A stretch of 64,000 nt of DNA. It comes from Aldrovandia affinis (taxonomy: Eukaryota; Chordata; Actinopteri; Notacanthiformes; Halosauridae). The translations under genes were made by a program, and so were the position numbers. The stretch is from NCBI GenBank assembly GCA_029706075.1, contig JAINUG010000049.1, positions 1,791,418-1,855,417 on the forward strand, given 5' to 3'. Positions 33,659 through 45,600 of the stretch are shown one piece after another. Under the pieces are notes generated by a model. The model saw only the letters and a list, made by a program, of their open reading frames with translations, searched no databases and had not been told where the DNA came from. How positions within the stretch are numbered: the first letter of the stretch is position 1; the number at the start of each line of letters is the position of its first letter.

Positions 33659-36600
33659 GTATTGCACAACCACACCGAAGGGAAGCAGGGCCTACAGTGT
33701 AAATACTGTAACACCTGGCCACACATCCAGGGGCCATTGGACTGGGATGATCCACTCTTAGATCTGTTCTTAACACTGCTGTCATGGGGGCCTCCGATAG
33801 GGTAGCGGTCTAATGCCCCCGTACTGGCTGGTCCTTTACGGGTGTGAGCTGCCTATCACGTTCGCAGTTTGAAACCCGACTGTACCAAACCAGCCCTGCT
33901 GGGGAACTCCGATCGGGGGCAGCATTTGGCTGTCTGCCCCAGGGAGAGGGGGGAGGGAGAGCTGACACAAGCTCACTGAGAAGCGGCAGGGCGACCTCGT
34001 AAACAGGGTTGGCCAAGTTCCGTCTCGGAGGAAGCAAACATTGCCTCGAGGTATTAGCTCGTCTGGTGGAGGCAGGCGACGAGTTTGTGGGGGAGGGTAA
34101 ATCTAAAAAGAAATGGAGGGTTGGCCACTAAATTGGGAGAAAAAAACAGGGAAAAACATCTGAAACAAAAAAAAACAGTAGATCAAGTGATTTGTCCTTA
34201 AAAATATTGGAAATATCACCATTGTAATAGCTTCTCCAAAAGCTGTTCTGGTTACACATCAGCCGCCCTGCAAGTGACTGCATTTGTGAACATGTTCTCT
34301 CTCTGACCACGCCAGGTCAGTTCACTCTTGGGAACAGTGGAAGCAAAACATAATCAACGGGGTATGAAAAGGTTGCTTTTTCTGGCTGTCATGTTAGCAT
34401 GCTTGTTGATCATAATGCATTTGAACTGACTTACATTCCTTAATGATGCCTTTGGAGCATTGTCGATATATATTTATTTCGCTCGCATGGGAGCTGGATG
34501 ATAGATCTTTTCAGCGCATATTTCAGACTGTAAAAGAAAACAACATATTTGTAGGTCACTGATGACATTATGGCAACGATTATGTAGTTCTGGTTTGCTA
34601 TTATTACACCAATTGCAGATTAATTGAGGATATGCTTCATTGTGAATTGTAGACCGTTTGGAATGAGTATCTAGAGACTTGCTCTGGAAAAGTAATTGTT
34701 CCTGAAAATGAAAGATTTCTATTTTGGCGAAACAACGAATGAATGGCGCCAAGAAGCACAATTTAATTTGTTTTACTCCTCTGGATCGCCATACAAGGGG
34801 TGAGGGCCTACCATCCCGGACTCTGCCAGAAACAACAAGGCCAGCAGCTGGCTTCGGCAAGGTGATACAAGGGTTCTCAGTTACTCTGTGTGCCGTCAAT
34901 AAACATCTACTCCCAACTGGTCAATGGGGATGAAGAGGAAAGTCCTAAAGGAATCCCATTTTAAAAAGAGTATGCTTTCAAATACATATGGCCCCTGTAC
35001 AAATCAATATTAGGCTTTTTTTTTGGCAGACACTCTTTTCCAGACTTACACAGTTTACATTTTACAGTTTACAATATTAACTTTAAGCCTTATTTATACC
35101 TATTTTATTTAAGAGAGAAAGTATACATTTTGAACTCAGTTTGGATCTCTCCATAAATTAATGACAGGGTGGAAAATGCATGCACTATAATTGTGATTTT
35201 ACTTTTCCTCTGAAAGCATACATGACTACATTTAAAAGCATTTCATTCGTCGTCAGCTTTCAGAAGCCTTTGAGGATAAAAGAGGAATGATGCGATACAG
35301 TGCAAAATTTTAGAATTTTAATTACATTTGTAACACAAGAATCTTGTAATGAGAAAGCATGACCAGCAGAGAGTGAAGACCCACCTCCCTACACATTGGC
35401 CAAAAAAATCAATTGGCCAAGTCCTCTAGCTTGACATTTATTAAATTATCCTGCCTGATTCTGTCAGTGCTATGTAATGATTCTGATTTTACACAGAAAA
35501 TGTAAAGCGTTGTTGATGTCAATGCTGTTTGTTGGTTAACAAAGAACATGATAAATAGCTAACAAGTCAGTAATAATTATAATACATATATAGTACTGTG
35601 AAATAACAACAAATCTGGCTAAATCATACTAACTAACTACTAACTAAATACTTTGTTGACCATTTTCATTCAAATGCAGAGGACATTACATTTCTGCATT
35701 TTGAGGAAACACAAGCCTGAATAGCTTGGCAAAGACAATAAGCATAAAGCAAAGCACAAAATCAGGTGCAGGAGTGTGGGGTGTGAGGCGTGCACCTGTG
35801 CTAGGGTGACGTGACACTACAGAAGACGCGGGACAACTGCACGTAGGGCAAACTTACAGTATTTATTTATGTCGCATCATTGCAAAATAAACATTGTTTC
35901 CTGATGGGGAAAGACAAATGAAACTCTGCTACCTGGTCCATACGGGATGGTGCGTTCTGGTCTGGTCCGGTACCATCGTGTGGGCTCTGGCTGCAGATGA
36001 GAACCAAAGGGGGGGGGGATCTGGGCCCTGGGGTTGTGTAGGAAAGACGGGTACAGATTTATGGGTACTGGGACTCCTTTTGGAACAGGGGTGACCTGTA
36101 CAAGTGGGACGGGCTACACTTGAACTGGAGGGGTACAGATGCATTGGGCCAGCGTATGCTCAGGGTAGCGGAGGAATATTTAAACTAGGGACTGGGTGGG
36201 CAGGGAGGGAAATTAGTATTAGTAGTATTATGGATAGGGAGGTACAGACTGCCCAGATGGAAGATACCAGGGTAGAGTATAATAAATCTGAGGATATAAT
36301 TAATAAAGATTTTTGGATCATAATGTGAAGAGAGGTTGGTTGTGGAGGAAGGACAATGTAAGTGTGTGGAGGGGAAGGATGGGGATAAAAATATTTTAAT
36401 GTCATGTTGAAGGGGTACAAATTGTTTACTGAGGAAGGACAGAACTAATAAAAGAGGAAGGATAGGGGAAAAGACAATCTTAATGTGCAGGAAATTCCAG
36501 GTATAAACTCATTAGTTTCTTGTGAGGACATCTGGATTAGATTACTGGGAGATCATGAGAAGGGCATTAATATAGGAGTATGCTATAGACCTCCAGCTTC

Positions 36601-39600
36601 AGACAGTAACATAAATAGTACGCTCTTTGGTAACATAAAACAAACCTGTGCTGAAAGAGAGATGATAATAATGGGCGACTTCAATTACCCCTCTATTAAT
36701 TGGGAGATAGTGACAGGTCAGGGCAGAGGAGTGAAGAGGAGTTTTTAGGTATGGTTAATGACTGCTTTTTGGTACAGTCTGTTACTCAGCCTACGAGAGG
36801 GAAATCAATACTGGATCTGGTTTTGTGTAACAATCCTGATAGAATTTGCACCACAGAGGTAGGAGAACCACTAGGGGCAAGTGACCACAGTGCAGTTATT
36901 TTTGATATTTTTTGGAAAGTTAAGACAGCCTCCTCTAACTCTAGAATTTTTAATTTTAGACGAGCTGACTTTAATAAAATGAGAGAGAATTTAAGTAATA
37001 TAGATTGGGTAAAACTTCTAGATTGCAGAACTGTGAATGAAAAATGGACTATATTTAAAAGGGTTATTGTAGATAACTTTATCCCAAAAGTAAGGAAAAA
37101 TAGGATGAAAAAACTGTCTCCGCAGTGGATGACTAAATCTTTACGGGAGATTTTGAGGCAAAATAAGCAACTGTACAGAGTATATAAAAATGATAATAGA
37201 AAAAGTTTTGATTATAACTAAAAAGGAAATAAGATCAGAAACAAGTTTGATTATTCCCAAGATGCAAAAATATACGAAGAAGTTTTTTCTATTGTAGTAG
37301 AAAAAGGAAATAAGATCAGCTCACAAAGAAGGTCTCGGTTTGAATCCATTAAAATTTCCCAAGATGTTTAAAAAGTAATCGGTTTCTTACAGTCCAAAGA
37401 CATGCATGTTTTCAATATTGTAGTAGAGTGTGTGAGTGAATGGGAAAGTTATGGAGGATGTCCAGGTTATTCCTGCCTCTACATTAAGCTCCAACCCTGA
37501 CCAGGAAAGGAACTTTGGATTTGGATAATAAGGTTAAGGATATTACTAGGAACACTAAACAGTTACTAAACAGTTACTTTGTTGAGAGCTTTACTAGAGA
37601 AGAGGTTATAAATATGCCTAAATGTATAGACAAGGTACAGAATGTTTTGGAGGACTTTGAGATAAGGGACGTAGAAGTACTACTTAAGACAACTTAAGAC
37701 AAATAAAGCAGCAGGCCCGGATGGCATACAGTATATCCCAGAGTACTCAAAAAACTTGGGGAAATTATATATAAACCATTGACAGATATTTTAATTCAAT
37801 CCATAATCACTGGAGAAATACCAGATGACTGGAAGCAGGGTAGTATAATTCCAATATATAAGAAGGGGGACCGTACTGACCCAGGGAACTATAGGCCTGT
37901 CAGTTTAACTTGCATCACATGTAAAATGCTGGAATGTATTATTAGGGATAAGTTGGAATCATTCTTGAAAGATAATAGTATTTTAAGGGAGAGCCAACAT
38001 GGTTTTCTCAAAGGGAGGTCATGCCTAACAAACCTCCTGGACTTTTTTGAAGAGGCAAAGTGTGTTGACCTGAACCAGGCTTATGATATTATATATTTTG
38101 ACTTTCAGAAAGCATTTGACAAGGTACCACATGAGAGGCTCATTGCTAAAATGAATTCAATAGGAACTGCAGGAGTAGTTTCAGAGTGGATTCATAATTG
38201 GCTGCAAGGGCAAATACAAAGAGTAACAGTAGGTGGGGCCGTATCTGACCTCGGTGCTGTGGGCAGTGATGTCCCGCAGGGATCGGTGCTGGGACCTCTG
38301 CTCTTCCTTATTTACATAAATGATCTTGATATGGACGTTAGTAGCAAAATAGTTAAATTTGCAGATGATACTAAACTTGGGGGCTTGGCAAACAGTTTGG
38401 AATCGACTAAAGTAATCCAAGATGATTTAAACAAAATCCAAAAATGGGCAGATACATGGCAGATGACATTCAATATTGCTAAATGTAAAGTTATGTATGT
38501 GGGAAATAAAAACATTAGACAGGAGTATTTTATGGGAGGAGAAAAGTTTGTATTTTTTGAGAAAGACTTAGGATTTGTAGTTGATCAAAGCATCTGATCT
38601 GCATCAAAGCAGTGTGCTACAGCAGTGAAAAAAAGCCAACAGAATGCTGGGATACATAGCAAAAAGTATTGAGTATAAATGAAAGGAAGTTATATTAATG
38701 TTATATAACGCCTTTCTCAGACGTCACTACAAGAAAGATATAGAAGCTCTTGAAAAAGTCCAAAGAAGGGCAACTAAACTGATACCTGGTATGAAAGGTA
38801 AAAGTTATGATGATGGACTTAAGGCACTCAATCTATTTAAGCTTAGCAAACGGAGACTTAGGGGGGATTTGATTGAGGTTTTTAAATTCCTAAAAGGGAT
38901 TAACAAAGTGAAATACCAAAGATTTTTAAAGATAAGTAGGGTCAGCAGAACAAGAGGCCACAGGTGGAAATTAGTTAAAGGCAAAACGTTTTTCTTTACA
39001 TAGAGAGTTGTCAATGCCTGGAAAAGCTTGCCAGGTCAGGTAGTAGAGGCAGAAACACTTGGGCTATTCAAGTCCAGGCTAGATATAATACTAGATACTT
39101 TTTAGATTAGGACATGACGAGCCTAGATGGGCCGAATGGCCCGTTCTCGTCATTATGTATTCTTATGTTCTTATGTTCTTATGTCCTCCTTGACAGGTTC
39201 TGGCAGTGTCTGTCTCTATGGGGAAAAGGCACTAGCGAGAAGGAGAGGGGAAACGTGCTCTTAATCTTCAGTTTTTGGCTGCCTCCCGAGTTAATAAACA
39301 GGCCCTCTTTAGTCTGTCCTAAGCGAGATGCAGTCTGTCCTGATGGTCCTTCCTGTGTGCAAAGCATGCAGCTGCTGCCAGTGCTGTGGTCCTTCCTGTG
39401 TGCAAAGCACAGTGCTGTGGTCCTTCCGGACAGCGCTGTGTAGTGCTGTGGTCCTTCCTGTGTGCAAAGCACTGTGTAGTGCTGTGGTCCTTCCTGTGTG
39501 CAAAGCGCTGTGTAGTGCTGGGGTCCTTCCTGTTTGCATAGCGCTGTGTAGTGCTGTGGTCCTTCCTGTGTGCAAAGCGCTGTGTAGTGCTGTGGTCCTT

Positions 39601-42600
39601 CCTGTGTGCAAAGCGCTGTGTAGTGCTGTGGTCCTTTCCTGTGTGCATAGTGCTGTGGTCCTTCCTGTGTGCAAAGCTGTGTAGTGCTGGGGTCCTTCCT
39701 GTGTTTGCTGTGGTCCTTCCTGCGCTGTGTAGTGCTGGGTTCTTCCTGTGTGCAAAGTGCTGTGTACTGCTGTGGTCCTTCCTGTTTGCGTGGCGCTGTG
39801 TAGTGCTGGGGTCCTTCCTGTTTGCATAGTGCTGTGTAGTGCTGGGGTCCTTCCTGTTTGCACAGCACTGTGTGGTGCTGTGGTCCTTCCTATTTACATG
39901 GCGCTGTGGTCCTTCCTTATTTGTGTGGCATTGTGTAGTGGGTGTCTTGGGCTCCGCTGGCTTTGCCGCCAGCCCCTCGCCCCGCCACGGCAACCTTAAC
40001 CAACCAACTGCAAATTACATTGTTTACATTTTACATTTTAGGCATTTAGCAGACCCTCTTATCCAGAGCGACTTACAACAAGTGCATTCATTCATGGTAA
40101 GATTAATCATGGTTAGTGCAAGAGATCAGTGTAGTAACACAGCAATGGACATCATTGTTGGCAGCTGCACATCGTACCTGTGACACGGAAAGAAAAGTTA
40201 GTGTGTTTTTTTATTTTTTATTTTATTGCATTATTAAACATGTAAACAGTGGTGATGGCAGTTAATGAATGTATAGAATCAGTGGTAGTGGAGTAGTTTA
40301 CAACCCTTTTAAGATTTTGCGCATCACTCTAGTTCTTAACTGCTTCTTGTGTTTGTTTGTGAAATAAAGCAACCAAGCCACACAAAAAGAGTCTGGAAGT
40401 TTATCTTAAAACATGTATTTGGACCATTCTGGTCCGACGTTAGGCCTCATTAATGACTTGAGCTTCAAATGACGTTTGAGTGTCACTGTTAAACTTCTAT
40501 TGCATGAATCCTCTTCCAGGACATCTGTGATGACCCTCATCTGATTGTGGAGGGGATTAGTGCCCACGACCTGAACCAGGGGTCACTGGGAAACTGCTGG
40601 TTTGTGGCAGCGTGTTCCTGCCTGGCACTCAAATCAGAGCTCTGGGATAAGGTGAGGATCATTTCCACTGGTCTCTGTGCTGTAAATGTACAGTTCCACT
40701 GGTAAGTGAATTCTTAACCAGAATGGTCAGTTTAACATTTAATTTCTGCTAATGTACTGTAAGAAGCATGCCCATATATGCATGTATGTTTACCTGTGAT
40801 GAGAATCTCATCTGCATGAAGCATTTGTATCATTAGTACACCCAGCTGTTTTTAAATCAATATATAAATTCATATTTGAATGTTTTCTTCTTTTTATTCT
40901 CCTGCTGTTATATACCATGTGCTCAAGACAAGGGTGGCACGTGGGCCAGAGTATTCCTCATTGAAAAAATTGAATATGCACTTGCTCTTTTAATTAATGT
41001 ATTTTCTTCGTGGGAGCTATGAAACGTTTGAAGACGTTTCAGACTGATAATGGTCATGATCATGAAGGGCAAGATATATGTTTTATAGCTCCCACACCCA
41101 AAATAGATGGACTCAAATCACAAACGCATAAACATTAATCCCAAACAGACCGTAGCAACCGCTGTTGTTAAGTTACATTATTTTACAAATGGCACTGTTA
41201 GAGGTTTCCACATATTGCTCAAAATGAACAAAACTGCACTTGGTTCAAACTAGGTTGGAAAGTGCTCTCGTACAGAGTGACTTACAGATTAATGCATTTA
41301 ATGATGCCAAATGAATTACAGAACCCCATCTTTTCCAGCTCAGCCTGGTAGACTTATTATGAATGAACCCTGTTTGGATTTGAAGGACGTGATCAAATCC
41401 ATCCTCTGTGATGTTTCCGTTGTAAGAATTATTTCATAAATATATATTTTTGAGCCCAGGAGTTATTTTAGATTGCCGTGCCATGCCTCATCTTATCAAC
41501 ACCACTTTGACAGACTTAAAAGTTCTCCTTGTCATAAATGGTAGGTCATTCCAGACTGGAAGGAGCAGGAGTGGGATTCCCACCATCCAGAAAACTATGC
41601 CGGAATCTTCCACTTCCGCTTCTGGCTGTTTGGAGAATGGGTGGATGTGGTGGTGGATGACCTTCTGCCAACGATCAACGGGAAGCTTGTTTACTGCCAC
41701 TCCAACATGGGCAACGAGTTCTGGACTGCCTTGCTGGAGAAAGCATACGCCAAGTGAGCTTCACGCCGACCCCACAGGGCCCAGTAAAGTCTGAAATTAA
41801 ATTTCTTACATTTTTTATTTTAATGGGGGAATAAATGTAACGCCATATTATTTTGCATCATGACTAGCTTCATTTCTTTTTATATATGTATATACAGTAC
41901 ATCTGGAAAGTATTCAGACCCCTTCACTTTTTCCACATTTTGTTATGTTACAGCCTTATTCTAAAATTGATTAAATTAATTTTTTCATCAATCATCAATC
42001 CCCATAATGACAAACCAAATAAGGACAAAGCAAATTTTGGTTTTATAAAAAACTAAACTGAAATATCATATTTACATAAGTATTCAGACCCTTTGCTATG
42101 ACCCTCAAAATTGAGCTCAGATGCATCCTGTTCCCTTTGATCATCCTTGAGATGTCTCTAGAACTTGATTGTAGTCCACCTGTGGCAAATTCAATTGATT
42201 GTACATGCTTTAGAAAGGCACACACCTGTCTATGTAAGGTCCCACAGTTCACAGTGCATGTCAGAGTAAAAACCAAGCCATGAAGTCCTAGGAACTCTCT
42301 ATATGAATGCATTCATTTTTCAATATATGTGGTCCTGATGGAAATCGAACCCACAACCTAAGCATTGTCAACGCCATGCTCTACTTACTCAGCCACACAG
42401 AACCACTCTGAGATCACTCACACAGAGATCCACTCTTTTTCTGGAAAATATTATGACTTAATCTATTGGAAAATAAGAATCATACGATTTTAGTCATTGC
42501 TCAGATTTGATCGATTCCACATTCAGCATAGGCTATATGCACTAACAAGCTCAATCAGACTACAATCAGTCTTGAAAGTAAGTCTTAACTGAAGTTAGCC

Positions 42601-45600
42601 TGTAGAATTGAGCTGGTGGGTATGAAAGACTTACAGATGTGACAATAAACTCACCATGAAAGTCGTGCTTACAAGTAAAGCCTAAAACAGAGGCTTCATT
42701 GTTACTGTGGTCCACAGGCTGTCTGCCTGTTATCAGTCCCTGGACGGTGGAAATACAGCAGATGCTATGGTGGACTTCACCGGAACAGTGGCTGAATCTA
42801 TCGACCTGGAGAAGGGGGAGTATGCCACAAATATTGCGGCACAAATGAGCCTCTTTGAAGATCTGCTCAACGTGTTTGAGAGTGGTGGAATCATCAGCTG
42901 CTCCATCAAGGTAGGTCTACTTTTTTACCTTTCACCAGTTTTTTTCATGTACAGGCACTCCCAGGGTTAGGCAAGGGGTCCGTTCCTGAAGGGTTTCTGT
43001 AAGTCAAATTTTCCGTAAATCGGGATATACTGTATACCGTATTTAAGAGATTTAAAAGGACAAAAAAGAACAAAAAATAACTCAAATGACAATTTGAATC
43101 AATTATGTATTTTCCATCACTTTCAATGACAGTTTGCCCGCCCTTTCTGTAACTAATGTAAACTTGGTGGGCAATTTAAAAAAATGAAACTACGGTAAAA
43201 TAAAATTTCCGTAAAGTTGAATTTTCCATAAGCCGAGGTTTGCGTAAGCCAAGGAGTATCTGTATTTGTTTTTAAATCATAAAAGAAGAGAGACATAGCA
43301 TACATTTCAGATGTTCCCATGACGTGGAGAGAACCGTCCCAAAATGTAGGAATTCAGTCACAAAACAGAACATTCTTCATATTGGAACTCTCGGAGGCAC
43401 CGAATCGAGTACACCAGCGGACAAATTTACACGAGCCAGAACTGGCTGCCCATGCTGGTGTTGTGTCTCAGGCCGAGCCATCCGAGAGAGAGACCCGACT
43501 GTCCGAAGGCTTGGTGAGGGGCCACGCCTACTCCGTGACGTCGATCCGGAAGGTCCGCCTGGGCCACGGCCTACAGGCCTTTTTCAACACGGAGAAGATG
43601 TTCTTAATCCGCATGAGGAACCCCTGGGGAAAGACTGAATGGAATGGGGCGTGGAGCGACAGGTGGGGACCCCCTCACCTTCCGCCTGAACACATGCTGC
43701 ATGATGATGATGGCCATTTGCATGCACTCGTATTGATCATTCTCTTTCCCGCTCGCTCTCTCCATCCATCTTGGTCATTTTATCTGTAGCTCAAAGGAGT
43801 GGGAGAGAGTTGGCAGCGTAGAGAGGAATGCCCTGGGCCTCACTGTGAAGAACAATGGGGAATTCTGGTACGTTTTTGCGTCTGCGTGAAAAATGTGCAT
43901 TCTAATAAACTTTATTAAATAAATGTTAATATTAAATACATTTCTGCTAAATGTTCTTGTCAAATACAGGACAGTAGATGCAGGGGTGGATGGATATCCC
44001 TTGTAAGAAAATAATGTTGAAATATTTACTGGTTACTTTTGAATACTTTCTGTCAAATATTTAATTTATGCTGAAGGTTTTTACTGGCTATTATTTTAAC
44101 ATATGCCTTCATGTAGTGAAGTGCAGTGGTCATTTTTTTTAAAAATGACACGCATTTAGAAAACATTTTTCCACCTATTTATTAAATTATATATAGTACA
44201 TAGTAATATATGGTAAAAAGTGTTACGTGTAAGTGATGGACAATGTAGGCATATTCTTAAACTGCAACTGTGCTATTGTACAGTATATCATGTTATTTAT
44301 TTACCATGTATGCTAAATTATCATTTTAGAACACATATGTGCTTATACACATATACAACAAATAAACAATGCTGGAAAAAAACTAATGCTCCATGCCCAC
44401 AATTAAAACAATGTAAGAACCTCAATGAAAGGAATACAATTCCTGTATTAACAAGAGAGAAACAGGTTTGTTTATATTTGTCCATAGCACAAATGTATTG
44501 TGACTACCCAGATGCTGGCCTGGACCTGTCACGTTTTTTGATGCATATTAAATATGTTTCTTTGGTCTTACTTGGCAAAGAGCCAACTACTAGGCTATGA
44601 TGGGCTGAATTTGGCTCACAGTCACTAGTTGAATAGTCCTGATGTAACCAACATGGTTCAGTAACCAACATGGTTCAGTAACCAACATGGTTCAGTAACC
44701 AACATGGTTCAGTAACCAAACCAACATTGACACAACATTGACACAACATTGGAGATACTGAGCTCAGTTTAATTCAGCAAGAGCTTGAATGCACAACTAT
44801 CAGATCTGTCCCTCAAAGCTTTGCGAATGCCGACATATGAAATATGTGTCTTGCTGGAAGGATGGCCTTCAATGACTGGTGTAGGTACTTCAATGAAGTG
44901 GACGTGTGCCGCCTCATCAACACCTCCCTCCTGAGCATTCAGAAGACGTGGCACGAGGCGATGCACTTCAGCAGCTGGACCAAACATGCTGATCCCTTGC
45001 ACAACCGCTGCGGGGGCAGCGTGAACAACCGGCTCACCTTCCTGCAGAACCCACAGGTAGCCCCTCTCCTGTCTCTCGAGTGCTGACGTCATGTGACGAA
45101 GAAGGGCGTGGCACAGAAAAACACATGGATAACCATTTACAAGTGGCAGAAAGTCCAAAACCAAATTTATTTACAAATGGAAATAAAAAAGGAAGACTGT
45201 TTTTATTGTATTTGTAACTGCAGTATGATATTTTGGGAAAATTAAGTTGAATATCAGAAACAAGAGTTCGAGAGGCATTATTTTGTTAGAAATCAAAAAT
45301 GTAGCATCAATTATTATCTTATTAGAACAGATTCATATGACATATGTGCACAAAAACAATGATACAATCATGCATATACCTGGACATTAAAAAGTGGGGT
45401 AATGTGGCAAATATTTATTTTATATGAATATTTATGTTATCTGCAGAAAGTACTAAGATCCCTGTCTAAATAGGCCCTATAATCAACGTCTATAATAATC
45501 TATTGGCTCTTCGAGAGCTGTGTAAATAGTTATATGCCAACCCTATCGTCATTTCCTTTGCAGTTTGTGTTTGACGTCACAAAGGAAGAAGATGAAGTAT

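Larger units (their letters stand above)
35890..39184 (+). mobile_element. CR1-like LINE, nearly full length but inactive
   Basis: Read on the plus strand: the end of an ORF1 SGNH-esterase domain ([20 protein letters not shown]), an AP endonuclease ([42 protein letters not shown]), a reverse transcriptase ([59 protein letters not shown]), and a 3' end gggccgaatggcccgttctc with repeated ttcttatg units. FADDTKLGG is typical of CR1. Stops and frameshifts interrupt all frames. It occupies capn6 intron 1. Confidence 0.9.

Noticed and set aside
39179-39993. Three overlapping minus-strand open frames of 184-229 codons with a 12-residue repeat
   Set aside because: They are produced by the 36-bp minisatellite, whose length is a multiple of three. 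All frames stay open, with no start context, domain or splice support.
42330-42410. Functional tRNA gene on the minus strand
   Set aside because: A and B boxes are present, but there is no paired acceptor stem and the sequence resembles a common fish SINE head.
43319-43789. 156-codon continuous open frame taken as one exon
   Set aside because: Only the part after the acceptor at 43471 matches calpain; the upstream residues lack homology and the frame runs past the donor at 43663.
44645-44718. CRISPR-like array
   Set aside because: The 17-bp units are contiguous without spacers and the genome is vertebrate; it is a plain tandem repeat.
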